A DNA stretch of 64,000 bases from Callorhinus ursinus (GCF_003265705.1 NW_020312935.1:8769995-8833994), one strand, 5' to 3'; numbered from the stretch's first letter, positions 1 to 11,831 are shown. The notes: generated by a model from the sequence alone, not told the origin. A program made the numbers and translations.

Positions 1-150
1 GTGAGCATGAACAGGGGGAAGTGCAGAGGGACAGGGAGAAGCAGACTCCATGCTGAGCAGGGAGCCAGACTCTGGACTGGATCCCAGGATCCCGGGATCG
101 TGACTTGAGCTAAAGGCAGACGCTTAACTGACTGATCCACCCAGGTGCCC
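1..150 (-). mobile_element. SINEC SINE, cut by window edge
   Basis: Antisense copy of the carnivore tRNA-derived SINE. The head (GGGCACCTGGGTGG on the minus strand) ends near 149 and the tail lies beyond the window start. Tail-side sequence has the usual 'gagcagggagcc' and 'gatcccaggatc' blocks. No TSD can be checked. Confidence 0.9.
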
Positions 151-203
151 TCAAGACCTTCATCTTTTAATGCTGAAAACAAGACATGAACTTAAACGAT
201 CAT

Positions 204-262
204 TATTATTACCATCAACATCACCACCATCATCATCATTATCATCACCATAGTAATAATAT
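204..262. repeat. (ATC/CAT)n-rich microsatellite
   Basis: Imperfect CAT/ATT trinucleotide run, just left of the first SINE's head. It makes the Asp-rich stretch of a spurious minus-strand reading frame. Confidence 0.8.
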
Positions 263-1660
263 ATATTAACAGGATTTGTGCCATAAGAAATGAACAAATT
301 CAGGACTTCAGTTTTGTTTTGTTTTTTTTTAATTTTTAGCATTTTGTGAGCAACAAGATTCAAGGAAAATCATTTGAAGCAGATGCTGTTTTAGAATGAT
401 GTTCGCATATTACATAAGCACAAAAATGAGTAGAAGATATGGATATCTGGGCCCTTCAAGAATTGTAAACAAAACAAACAAACAAGAAACCCCACAATAG
501 TTTATTTGTGCAAGTGGTGATGCACGGGAGGAGGCAGTCAAGAAAATTAGGTATGGCCAGAACACAACATTATTCAAGGAACTGGGGGCTGGAGGTAGGG
601 GTGACATAAAAAGGTGCTAAAATGGTTTAGGAACAGTTACTTAGGTCTCTGAATATCAGGATACATGGAGACCTTTACACGATAGTCCCCATGAATACTA
701 CGCAATCTGAAGTATACAGATGCTCTGGAACATGTGTAAAAAGTGTCTAACTTGAAACACAATCCATCAGCCACTTTGGTTCTCTGAACCGCATGGTCTC
801 ACCAGAGGTACCCCTAATAAGGCCTTGTCAAAAAACTTCTCTTGCCACTTCCCTGAGAGGCAGTGAATTAGACTCTCACATCTGACAGGAAAAGATTCTG
901 GGGCATAGAAGGACATCAAGTAGGAGAGAACAGAAATTTGGCAGAAGCCAGGCTACCCACCAGCATGTGCAAATCTCAGCAGAGCCTAGGTGATGTAATC
1001 AGGTGAGTTTAATTGAAAGACTGTTTCCCTTGGAGAAGGTCTTCGGTACTGTGGATGGAAGGGAGAACTGTCAACCTCTCTGTTCTCTCTCTCTCAATTT
1101 TGTTTTTCCTTTCCAAACAAGCAATTGAAGCCAGAGGCTATTTTTAGTCCCCTGGCTAATGATAGAGTGAATGATAGAGTACATTACTACATTGGTGGGG
1201 CTGGAGGTAAACTTAAGTGGGAGCCTTGATGGTACAGCCCCATAGAACTGCTAGGGGCAGGAGATTGGCAGCAACATTATAGCGACAAACAAGATCTGAC
1301 CAAAATCCTCCAGGACCATAATTCCAAGTGCTGCAGCTAATAGATTCTATATAAATAGAAGGGAAGGAGCAGAGGGAGAAAACCAAGCTGTAGGGCTGAT
1401 TCCTTTCTGATTTGGATGCACAGTTTCAAGGGACAGCATGGACTTTGTCAATTTCAGAGGCACAAAAGATCCCAGATGGTGGGTCCAGGCAGTCTTGGAG
1501 AGGGTGGGCATTCGATGGGTTTGCATATAGTTTGTATATATAACTCTCAAGAATTTTTCAAATTAAGTTCATGTATGGAGCTGCCTTAAACCTAAGGTCA
1601 CATTACCCTCTGGCCCAAGGAAATCTCACGTTTTCCTTTTCCATGGGGACGAATAATGAC
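263..1660. other. Unique AT-rich DNA, no gene seen
   Basis: No open frame above 70 codons, no splice-flanked exon candidate and no recognised repeat. A small CT run lies at 1079-1095, and a 12-base tandem (aatgatagagt twice) lies near 1158-1180. Confidence 0.6.
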
Positions 1661-1945
1661 AATAGCTACTCTTTCCATCAAGTATTTATTGGGGGTCAGA
1701 TTCCACACATACACAATATAATTTAATGCCATGTATTTGTATATATGCTCATATATACATAGATATATGATATACTTTAATATTCAAAAAACTGCAATGT
1801 AGACATTTACCCTAATTTGTAGATGAATAATGTGAGACTCCCAAAAGCAATGAGACTTGCCTCAGTTCCTATAATGTGTAAGGAACTGAACTAGAATTTG
1901 AACCCAGATCTGTTTGTCTATATAGCCCACGTGTTTTGCACTGCC
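1661..1945 (+). mobile_element. MIR SINE
   Basis: Ancient tRNA-derived MIR. The central core is recognisable ('gtagatgaataatgtgagactc', then 'gacttgcctcagttc') and the distal end reads 'gaatttgaacccagatctg'. Heavily diverged, with no TSD left. Confidence 0.8.
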
Positions 1946-3299
1946 TTTCCTGCTTGTTGTGTGTGACTGGGGTAGGCCAATACCAAGGCTATTGGTATAT
2001 CAAGGTTCAGAGACGTGATATGAGAGGATGATACAGGAGTTTTCAGTAATGAAAACTGAAAACAGTTCTTTGTAAATGCTTTGCACAACAGCTGTTAAAT
2101 GATAATCAGTTCACATTTTTTAAAATGCATCAACCCTGAATAAAAGTGGGTTATGGAAAATGAAAATTGGTGAAATCTGATCAATTAACTGTTGAGTCAC
2201 TAACTAAACTCAGCTAACAGCATTCTGGGCATGAGCTCCAGAGGAGGCTAGTACATCCAGTAGGCCAGTAATTACAGAATAATATGATTCCTCTAATTAG
2301 AGATCCAAATTGTTTTTCAGGAAATTTATACAGGGGAGGAGGGATAAAGAAGGAGGAGCCAGAGCTTCCTGCTGCCCAGTGGAGGATTTTCAGAAACACA
2401 GACCTAGAAACACTGCAAAGTGGTCCCTGATTGGCAATTAATTGTGTGAAGAGAAAACAGCCAAGAAGTGGGGCTGGGGTGAGCTCTTATGCTGCTAAGA
2501 GAAGAATTTGAAGCCAAACTCAGGAATGGTTTGTCAGTCAAAATCTCAGGAAGAAGACCAGATGCCAATCAGTGTGGCAGGAGTGAAGCCCATGGAGTGG
2601 GCAGTGCCCATCATCAAGCTACACAGAGATGTCTGGCTAAAACTAGAGCAGGCTAGTGGGGAAAAAAAAAAAAAAAAAAGCAAGACTAGTGAACTGGCAT
2701 GTAGGGTTTTGGCATGATTAGAGAGTGATGTTTGGGGAAGGTAGTTGTTTGCAGACAGCTCCTGCTGCAAGCCTGAGGTTCTGCCCTGAGGGCAAACTTT
2801 CATAAGCCTTCACTCACTTAACTTTGCTTCGTAGCAGTTCCCCCAACTGAAAAATAAATAGAAATTATATCCCCTGAATGCCCTCCCTGCTGCCTACCCC
2901 ACACACAACATGTATCTAAGATATATAAAATTTTTCTTCCTACAGATTGCAGCCAACGCTACCTTGAAATATAGTACAGAACTATTATATGCAAATCAGC
3001 ATTTGTCAACTGAATGCATAAATGACTGGGGAAAAAAGAAAGGAATCATGGGTCTGCAGCTCTGTGTGTGTATGTGGATGCATCAGCACCTACTGAAGCA
3101 ATGTCCTAATGTCCTAAAACTTACAGAAACCAGAGGACTGACTTAGAAGGGTTTCTTTAGTTGTGTGAGTATCTGAAGATTGGGATAAAGAAGCCTAAGT
3201 TTCTTGAAGAAAAAGTGGGAAAACATATATTAAAGGAAATCCCTCAGTTTAAATTAATTCACAGTTATGGTGAACCTGTCCCTATTCTGGAAACAGAAA
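1946..3299. other. Unique DNA, no gene seen
   Basis: Contains a ~19-base A run near 2661-2679 but no retrocopy body next to it. The overlapping 69- and 85-codon frames around 2508-2803 run through this A tract and show no domain. No recognised repeat. Confidence 0.55.
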
Positions 3300-3560
3300 A
3301 TAATAATAATGATAATAATATCACCACCAACAACAATAAAAGCAATGATAATCACAGCAGTTACTGAATTCTTATTTTGTATCAAGTACTACGTGATACA
3401 TTTAACAGTATGGCAGTTAACACAACAGTATTACAAGGCAGGTACTATTATAATCCCTCTTTACTGATGATGAAATTCACATACAGTTAAGTGATTCAAA
3501 CAATGCCACTTAAACTAAATATACAATGAAGCTGGGTATTCATCCCCTTCAGTCTGACAT
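3300..3560 (+). mobile_element. MIR SINE with A/T-rich trinucleotide run upstream
   Basis: 3300-3340 is an (AAT)n/(AAC)n imperfect run. From about 3355 the sequence follows MIR: 'aattcttattttgtatcaagtac', then 'ggcaggtactattataatcc', then 'gttaagtgattcaaa'. Diverged, old insertion. Confidence 0.7.
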
Positions 3561-5682
3561 TATAGCCCAAATGAACTGGCGACATAATAAGGGAAATATC
3601 AAGCACAGTCTTCTGATTTCTCTATTCAGTGTGAGGACAGGATAGGCAGGATTTTTTTAAGGAAAATTCTGCCCTTCAGTGGTCTATCCTTTCTTCATCT
3701 TATCCATCAGATATATCTACCCCTGCTCCTTAAACCCCATTGAGCCTGTATATAGCACATCTAGATGTGAGCAAACTGTTGAATTAAGTAAATGCTTGTC
3801 ACTTCAGGGCACTACCATGCCATTTGTGATCAGCATCCTTCCTCCCTCCTTGTTTCTCTGAGTGAGGTTTATATGCATAACCCAAGGTGAAATTTCCACA
3901 GATTCCCCACTGGAAATGGAATTTGCCTCTGCTTGGCTAAGTGTCTTGTAGGCTGTTGAGGGAGTTATAAATTGGGAATGAGACATTAGAATTAGACCCT
4001 CCATTCACAGTCACAATGTGCTTTTCTTATCATAGGAACCCTAGATGTGTGCAACTGAACAGGAATACACAATTTAAAAGACTGTACAATGTACAATTTA
4101 TAAATGAATGTACAGTTATGCAAATCCTGTAAAGAAGACAAGGAGGTTTCCCTCCTTGCCGACTTCATTCTGGCATTTTCAACACCTTCAACTATTAGTC
4201 GATATGAGGAGGATTTGAAACCATTGGGAATGAATTCTAAATTTAGGCTTAAATGGTCACTTTTGAGCTCTTCTTAGAATAGAGGCATTAATATCCCAGA
4301 AATTTTTGAGTATGTGTTCAAATTAAAGTATGTCCTCTGGATGAATTTTAGTTTTAGAAATTTGGACTAATGCCTTCTTTGGTTGAAGGGGGATGGTGAC
4401 AAATGCTCCCCAGAAGCAGCTACAAAAAAAAAAAAAAAAACGCTCTATTTTGACCCTGAAAATTACAATGAATTGTTTTGCATTTTATCTTAATAAGAAA
4501 GAAAAATACCCTAAAGTTTATATTTCTTCCATATCCACCCGCCACAGGGACTCATAAATGCTTACTAATGAAATTAAGGAGAACTATGTGCTCAGGCACT
4601 ATTAGCCCCAAGCATGGAAAAATAATTAAATTAAATACTTAATGAGAGGCATTCTATTTTTTTTTTAACTTGCTTCTGAAATGTTTAGGTTATGGAAACA
4701 CTCTGACCTTAATCTATCTGCTTTACTTGGGCTGAAACTTTTTGCATTATATCTACTCAATAAATGTTTGATCATGGTGAAAGCCAAATACTTTTGAATA
4801 TTTTAACAACAGCAGCAACAATAAAACACTTGTGCATATTCCATTTTTTTGTTGTCAATACCCTTGAACTATTATCTCACAAAATAAGCAACAGTGTTTC
4901 TCTTTGTCTTACAGACAAAGGAAGCAATAGCTGCTTGGAAAATTTTGAAACCAGGGTCGAAATTTAATTTAAATCAATTTTAACATAAGTTTTCAAGTTG
5001 CATCAGTATTTTATTAACATCTCTGTGGATTTCAGAGGAGAATATTTAAGGCTTTTTGTATGAAGTCCTCCACAATCAGATTTCAACCTTCAGTTCCAGT
5101 GTTGTCACTGTGCCCCACAGGCAATCACTATTCCCTAAATTTCACTATAACAAGAGTGAGGTAGTTACACATCAAGCAGCCCATAGTCTCAATCTGATGG
5201 GTCAAAGTGTTTTGTTTGACCTTTTTGGTGTTTGAAAACGGGGATATTTTACTGAAAAAGCTAGAACTTTAACAACATTCTAAAAAAATGGCAAAGGTCT
5301 GGAAACAGTAGGTTCATATTCCTACATGGCAATTACTAGGGAGAAGTAAGTGATGTCTGAACTCTGCAGATGAAGAAGGAATTCTCTTGTTTGCTTCAGT
5401 CCCTCCCCCTCCCTATTATATTATCTCTGGGCCTTTAGCTCATTTATAATATATACTTGACCATTATGTATATTTGAATTTGCTCATCACGTACTTTATA
5501 TGTCATTGTCTTTATAGTACTGCTTGGATCCCCCTTTCTGCTTTTCTTTGTCTCTGTCTCTCTTTTTTTTCTCTCTGACAGATGCTTTCTCAGCCTTCTT
5601 CAAAGGTTACAATTTTTATGGCAGGGGGAGAGGTATCTTTTTCTGATCCATATACCCTTTGCCCAGAATGGATTATACCCTC
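3561..5682. other. Unique AT-rich DNA, no gene seen
   Basis: Poly-A run near 4423-4440 and T run near 4659-4668. No reading frame with a domain and no repeat I can name. Confidence 0.55.
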
Positions 5683-5760
5683 AGCTCTCTTCATTCATTC
5701 AACAAACATTCAGGGAGCATAGGGTAATGTCAGGTACTCTGTCAAGCATTGGAACTTAAG
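5683..5760 (-). mobile_element. L2 LINE 3'-end fragment
   Basis: Starts 'cattcattcaacaaacattc' and continues 'caggtactctgtcaagcattgg', the reverse of the L2 3' end (GTGCCTGG...AATGAATG). Short and diverged. Confidence 0.65.
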
Positions 5761-6376
5761 TGGTAGGTGGTTACAATTGACCCACATGTATCTGAGAGGT
5801 GTTCCCAGTATCATTTGAACACATTGCTGTTAAGGCTCTGACGAGGCTTATAGGTATGAAAACTGATTGATGTGATGTGAGAACTAATTGAAGAGTCAGC
5901 GTGGTTCACCTAATAACTGCCATTTTCAGACAGGCCTAGGGCAGTAGCATAGATGCCCCCCCTTACTGGTGCTGGGTTGTGTCCATTTGATTTGTTTTGG
6001 GAAATGAAATGTGAGAGGTACTGATGGATATCACTTGTTTAGAGGAAAACATTAAAAAAATGATGAATGATTTACCATACTCTCTCTTTCCCTTTGCCAA
6101 ACTGACCAGCAACACTGGTGGTTCCTCCAAGGACTTAAGTCCTAGAATAGGGTGATATAGAGCAGAGTCACCTACTCACCCATGATGGACATGAGCTCTA
6201 AACAAGAAATAAAATTCATTCTTTTAATTTCAGTGTTTTTAGTTTTCACAGTATATCCCAGTCCACCTCATTCAGTGCTTCTTGAACTGGAGACCAAAAG
6301 ATTCATAAGATTATATACATATGTGTGTGTGTGTGTGTGTGTGTGTATACTTACAACTAAATATATACAACTAAAT
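5761..6376. other. Unique DNA with (TG)n run
   Basis: A (TG)n microsatellite lies at 6319-6346, followed by AT-rich sequence with a repeated 'acaactaaatatata' unit (6353-6380). No gene seen. Confidence 0.6.
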
Positions 6377-6553
6377 ATATATACACTTACGGGGGCGCCT
6401 GGGTGGCTCAGTTGGTTAAGCGACTGCCTTCGGCTCAGGTCATGATCCTGGAGTCCTGGGATCGAGTCCTGCATCAGGCTCTCCCTCTGATCCTCTTCCC
6501 TCTTGTGCTCTCTATCTCTCATTCTCTCTCTCTCTCAAATAAATAAATAAAAT

Positions 6554-6607
<54 letters not shown>

Positions 6608-6611
6608 TTAC
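6377..6611 (+). mobile_element. SINEC SINE with (TA)n tail and TSD
   Basis: Body from 6391 (GGGGCGCCTGGGTGGCTC) with pol III A-box-like and B-box-like blocks, CT-rich middle and AAATAAATAAATAAAATC tail. The tail is followed by about 47 bases of (TA)n at 6557-6603. Perfect 14-bp TSD atatatacacttac at 6377-6390 and 6598-6611. The middle is shortened: the 'ccctgctcagcgggga' block is missing. Confidence 0.95.
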
Positions 6612-6839
6612 AACTAAAAAAATACATTTTACAACTTGGGATAATAAAATTTCTCATTTGTTGTGATTATACCAATTGAAAACAGGTTTATTATGCTAAG
6701 GTTTTATTTTCTTAAATATTATTCATATCAGTTTCTCTGAACAAGGTGAGTCCTTAGACCTTTATTTAAATAGAAATACTTTTCCTTTTGTAAAATGATC
6801 CATGCAATATCTAAACTCAGGAAATAGTCTTCTGGGGGA

Positions 6840-7830
6840 AAAGTCCTCTTTAAAATTTTTTAACTCTATTTTTGAGGTAAATGTCAATGAAATATAAGAT
6901 ACATGCAGAAAATCACATAAATCAGAAAGGTTAATAAATTTTCATGAAATGAGTCATTATCTTTAAGAACTGCATGGCCCTCCCCTCAAAATCTCTCTTT
7001 TACCCCATTCCAATCAATACCCTCCCTGCTCATGGTTAAGATTAACCCCTATAGGAACCTGCAACACCATAGATTAGTTTCCCTCATTTTTAAACTTCAT
7101 TTAAATGGAATCATACTGTATCTAGTCTTTCATGTTGAACTGCTTTTCCTTAATCTTCCTAAGATTCATTCATTTTGTGCTGTGTAACTGGAGTTCCTTT
7201 ATCCTCATTATTATATTGTAATCCATTGTGTAGATATACCCTAATTTGCTTGTCTACAGTATTGCATGGGAACATTTAGATTGCTTTCAGCTTTTTAATA
7301 CTAAAAATAGTGTTGCTACATTTTTGAAAATGCACATTTTTGTACATGTCTTTCAGTGAACATGTGAATGTTCTTATAAACACACACTTTTGAGCATGGG
7401 GTAGAATTCCTGGATAGTTTAACTTGAGAAAATACTGCCAAGCAGTTTTTCAAAGTGGTTATACCATAATACATTTCTACCAGAAATGTACAAGATTTCT
7501 GATTACTCCAAAACCTTTTCAATACTTGGTATGTCTAGCCCCTCCCCCTTTCCCCTTTTCCTTTCTCCTTCCTTCCTCTCCTTTTCCTTCCTTCCTCCCT
7601 CCCTCCTCCATCTCATTCTCTCTCTCTCTTATTGTTGTATGTTGTGGTATTACATTGTTGTTCTAATTTGTCTTTCCCCAATTACTAGTGAACTTGAGTA
7701 TCTGTTCATATGTTTTGCCATTTGAAAAATATTCTTTGCTTTTTTTCTTTTTGATGTGTTGGAGTCTTTTATGTAAGAGTCCTTTATGTATTATAAATAA
7801 GTGTTCTTTGTGAGATAGGCTTTTCAAAGC
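6840..7830 (-). mobile_element. Old L1 3' region, antisense
   Basis: Follows the antisense order of old mammalian L1: 'aaatggaatcatactgtat', 'ttttgaaaatgcacattt', 'gaaaatactgccaagcag', 'tttttgatgtgttggagtc'. A pyrimidine tract (7541-7630) sits inside. The same element resumes at 8475-8640 after a later insertion. No intact frame. Confidence 0.75.
7541..7630. repeat. Polypyrimidine (CCTT)n-rich tract
   Basis: About 90 bases almost purely C and T on the + strand, with short TTCC and CTCC repeats ending in (TC)n. It makes the Pro/Ser/Phe-rich 79-80 codon shadow frames. Confidence 0.85.
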
Positions 7831-7925
7831 ACTGAATAAAGAATCTTACTGATTATCTTTTACTCAGATTCCTCAAGTATTAATGCTTATTACTACCAAT
7901 GCTGCTGCTTTCCTCCCCTTCTCTC

Positions 7926-8474
7926 ATCCAGGTAGATATTGTTGAAATAAATTTCTATGAACAAGATGGGGCCTCTCCTGCCTGGGCTGCCATGTCAGCA
8001 AACTGAAACTTAAGTAATTTTAGAATTCCTGTAAATGCTCCACCGTACCAAAAACACAGTATATTCGACTCAGCATATTTAAGAAAACTCTGGGCTTTCT
8101 CACCCCAAACAAAGCTGACTAGATGACCACAGACAATTAAATATTTTTGTCTCTTCCTTATTCTTTTTTTTAAATTAATTTATTTATTTGAGAGACAGAG
8201 ACTGAGAGAGGGAGAGAGAGAATCCTCAAGCTGACTCCCTGCTGAGTGTAGAGCCCGACCTGACCCCAGGACTCTGAGATCATGACCTGAGTCAAAATCA
8301 AGAGTCGGACACTCAACCCACTGAGCCATCCAGGTGCCCCTCTCTCTTCCTTATTCTTTATCCTATAAAAGCTTCTTGCCTTCTGCCCCATTTTGCAGTT
8401 CTCCAAAAGGTGGCTGTCAGTTTCATGAAGTGTTAAATAAAGTTTATTTACATACACCTAAACTGTTTTCTTCA
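7926..8474 (+). mobile_element. Candidate solo LTR, split by a SINEC
   Basis: Insertion between two parts of an antisense L1. It begins with TG (7926), has a TATA-like 'cctataaaagctt' (8362-8374), then 'gttaaataaagtttattt' with an AATAAA signal ~65 bases on, and ends in CA near 8474. That order is what a retroviral-type LTR has (U3-R-U5). No internal viral genes are present. The family is not recognised and the boundaries are inferred. A SINEC sits at 8166-8342. Confidence 0.45.
8150..8358 (-). mobile_element. SINEC SINE inside the candidate LTR, with TSD
   Basis: Body 8166-8342. Tail on the left (TTTAAATTAATTTATTTATTTGAGAGA), head on the right (AGCCATCCAGGTGCCCC). 16-bp TSD tctcttccttattctt at 8150-8165 and 8343-8358 is perfect. 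Carries the 'aatcaagagtcgga' block typical of older SINEC subfamilies. Confidence 0.95.
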
Positions 8475-8640
8475 TTTTTTAATAATAAGTAAAGTTTTTT
8501 AGTGAATGTGAATTTTTAAATTTTTCTGTAGTCCAGTTTATCTTTTTTGTTTATATGGTTAGAGCTTTTCATGTCCTGGTTAAGAAGCTTTGCCCTCAAA
8601 ACCATAGATACATTCTGCTTATCTTTCTGCTGCTTCAGTT
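8475..8640 (-). mobile_element. Old L1, continuation after insertion
   Basis: 'tttttagtgaatgtgaattt' and 'tagtccagtttatcttttt' continue the antisense ORF2 region of the L1 that breaks off near 7830. Confidence 0.6.
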
Positions 8641-10441
8641 TAAAGGAAGTGTCTGACCTTATTGTTTATATTCCTGGACATTTATTAGGTGGTAATGTGG
8701 ACATTAGGTAAATATGTTCATAGAATTATGGGCATCTTCATCATTCCCTTAAGGACTAAACATCTCTCTTTGATTCTATTCTTTGACTCTATGTTTTTAT
8801 TTTTTTGTGTGTGTATGTGTGTGTGTATGTTGGTTCCTGTAATAGTTGAATATTGTTATTTTAGACTTACTAAAGTAGTAAGTTCCAAGCAGCATGTCTG
8901 GGTTTAAAGAAAGGTACCATTTAAAACTTCAAACCACAGCAAAAGAATTCTCCGTACTCAGCTCAGCCTACTAAGTTTAAGGAAGGCCAACATCAGCCTT
9001 GCGTAAAGTAACACTCTGCCTGTATTTGCCTTCTTTTTGTCTGTATTTTCCCTCACACAGTGGAGAGGAATTAGGGACAGATTACCGTAGTGTCTAGGTA
9101 TTTTGAGATCCAATACACCCAGTGTCCCTTATTAGCTTCCCACCCTCAAGCCCCTACTGATGTATGTCTTACTGATCTAGCGAACTTCCTGACAAATGAA
9201 AAAAAAATCAGCAAGAAAAAGGAAAATCATGATTGGTTCAATTCACTTGGGGCTAAACTTTATGAGAGAACTCAATAGAATTGAATGAGGAAGAGGAGGA
9301 ATAAGAACATTACCTTTTGGGCACAACTGTTTATTAATAAAACATATGGAAATTAAATGAGCTAGACTAAACAGTCTTCTCTATATAACATATCCGAGAA
9401 CTGTATTATCTTACACTAGGATAAAACCTTCCTACAGTATGCCCAAATATTTACTTTCACATTATGAACATTTGAACTCTTTTGACATTTTCTACAAACC
9501 TCAGAGCATTCATTTAAACCCAACTGCTCACTTCTGCCTTTTAATTTCTTCATGCTGTAATTTAACACTAGAGTTACTTTTCTGATGTATTTGGTATGAA
9601 TAAATTACATTCTACAAATGTTTCAAACGCTCAATAGGCTCTAACCAGTCATCATTTATCTATGAGTACCCTTTAGAAAAGAACAAAATGATCTTCATTT
9701 TTTTGATTTGTACAATTTAAATCTAAAAACCGTGCAGTTATGTAAGTGTAAGATTAAGGACTTCTCTCATTGCAAATTTCTAATCCTCCTGCTGGGGGAT
9801 TATAAACTCCCATGCTGTTATAAAGTTTCTCTGTACACCAGGGTCTTATAACTGACTGGAAGATTGAAGGCTTTTTTTTTTTTCAATTTAAATATGTTTG
9901 ATTCATAGGACTCCATTAGAAATATACAGCTTCATTGGAATTAGAAGAAAATATACCCTTTGTTCAACATTTAATATTGCATTTCCAATTCATATGTAAT
10001 TGTTTATATGGTTTTCAGTCTCCCACAACCCAAATAAAAAATGTTTTATATTCTACAGCTGTAAATTTCAAAAGACAATGTCAAAACATTCAGTAGAACA
10101 GAACTTTCTTATCGCTCCCGGCAGACTCTCAGCTTCAACATGGCATGGGGAGAAAAGGGCTTAATTATAGCAGTTTCCTATTACAGTACCTACTTGGTTA
10201 CCACATGTTGCAAAGTTAACAGACAAGAAAAATGTGGATCTTGTTTCTGTTTATTTTTCCAAGATGTTTGGTGGGGGGAGTTTCATCAGGGGAGCAGAGT
10301 CATTGCCTTTGGGGCACCCCTTAGTGATCACTAAATTTACATTAAAATGAACCATTATAAGATTTAAACAGTCTCCATCCTGTGTGTGCCTGCATTTAGT
10401 GGGTTATTCAGTAGAGCTCAGGTCTTAGTCTAAATCAAGAC

Positions 10442-10444
<3 letters not shown>
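8641..10444. other. Unique AT-rich DNA, no gene seen
   Basis: Short (TG)n at 8805-8830 and a T run near 9872-9883. No domain-bearing frame and no recognised repeat. 9600-10100 is unusually free of repeats and could be a conserved non-coding block, but I cannot test conservation. Confidence 0.5.
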
Positions 10445-10489
<45 letters not shown>

Positions 10490-10506
10490 CGCGCGCGCAC
10501 GCGTGT
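10445..10506. repeat. (TG)n(CG)n dinucleotide tract
   Basis: About 18 TG units, then about 9 CG units, then ACGCGTGTG. Perfect alternating purine-pyrimidine for ~60 bases. CpG density here is far above the surrounding sequence. Confidence 0.95.
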
Positions 10507-10769
10507 GGGATATTCTCCTGAGCCTGACCTTGTATGTATGTGGTGGTGAAGAAAGGAAGCACAGAGGAGCAGCCTCTTCTCTTTCTTGTGGATTTAGTGG
10601 AAGAGGGAGGGGTCTGAGGAGGATTAGTGGGGTGCAGAATGAAGGGCTAGATATTTGGTCATTGAAAGAGCCCAGCTACTTGGGCTTGCCCCAGTACCTA
10701 CAATGCATTAAAACAACCAAGCAAGTAAGAGAGAAAGAATGAAAGATATCTTCCTACTGTGGTACTTAA

Positions 10770-11140
10770 GATCCAGGTCACGGATACCTGGGTCTAGATG
10801 TAGCTCTGCCATAATGGGTCATAATGTGAAACCTGTCAAGTCACTTCCTTTCACTGGGCCTTAGTTCAATCATGATTAAGAAATAGGGAAGAGGGGCGCC
10901 TGAGTGGCTCAGATGGTTAAGCGTCTGCCTTCGGCTCAGGTCATGATCTCAGGGTCCTGGGATCGAGCCCCACATTGGGCTCCTGGCTCAGCGGGGAGCC
11001 TGCTTCTCCCTCTCCCTCTGCCCCTACCCCTGCTCATGCTCTCTCTCTCTCTGTATCTGTGTCTCAAATGAATAAATAAAAAATTAAAAAAAATAAATGG
11101 GGAAGAAAGATGATGACTTTGTCTCTGAGGTTCCTTGCAT
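10770..11140 (-). mobile_element. MIR SINE, split by a SINEC
   Basis: Left part 10770-10892 reads 'cctgggtctagatgtagctctgcca' and 'aacctgtcaagtcacttcc', the antisense MIR core. After the SINEC, the sequence at 11107-11140 may be its continuation. Confidence 0.6.
10881..11106 (+). mobile_element. SINEC SINE inserted in MIR, with TSD
   Basis: Body 10893-11094 with intact head (GGGGCGCCTGAGTGGCTC), B-box-like 'gggatcgagcccc', CT-rich middle and AATAAATAAA tail. Near-perfect 12-bp TSD: aaatagggaaga at 10881-10892 and aaatggggaaga at 11095-11106. Confidence 0.93.
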
Positions 11141-11831
11141 CAGTGTCCTGGGTACCAATATAAGGGTCTAGAAGAAGCTGGACCCCCGATAACCAGGGGT
11201 GATGGCTGAACCAGGATGCCAACAACATGACCATGAGAAAATGCTGGGTGTAAAAGGATGTCACTTGAGCAGGACTCCTTCCTAGAAGTAATTTTATTTT
11301 CAGTCATCTAGAAAGATGTGCTTGGTCCAGAAACCAAAAATTAGAAAATTGACACCTGAACCTAGGGGAGGGTCAAGTTGACCAACGACTGAAGCAGATA
11401 CACAGCTAAGAGTGTTGTCGGTTAAAGGTACACGTTCACACACTTGATACAGTGTTGTAGATCTGCTAACCTCGTCAAGGGGACTAACATCATGTGTTGG
11501 CAAGCTAATCACCTTGGTCCCCTAGCTGTGCCCTATGTGGGCTCTGCTAAGTGAGTTGGTGACGGTAGTACCCAAGGTCAGCAAGTCCACTGCCCATGTT
11601 TAGTGGTGTTAGCAAAAGCATCAAGCCCAACATTGAGAAAAGCTTCCCCCAGAATTTCTGAAATGGATGTCCAGAATCCAACCACATAATAATCTGAATT
11701 GTATTTTTTAATTGTATTTTTAACTAAAGTGAAAAATAGGAGGGAAAGGAGAGGAAGGAAGGAGTCAAATGCAATAAAGGGAAAAGCTCAAGTTGGCTTT
11801 AGAATATTTGCCTCAAATCCCAGTATCCTTT
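11141..11831. other. Unclassified DNA, no gene seen
   Basis: Higher GC than its surroundings, with no frame above 70 codons. It could be an old LTR or DNA-transposon remnant that I do not recognise. Confidence 0.4.

Noticed and set aside
6391..6470. tRNA gene at SINEC heads
   Set aside because: The tRNA-like boxes belong to a SINE: no intact cloverleaf, and each copy has a CT-rich body and poly-A tail.
10443..10742. 99-codon frame starting Met-Cys-Val repeats
   Set aside because: Translation of the (TG)n(CG)n tract.
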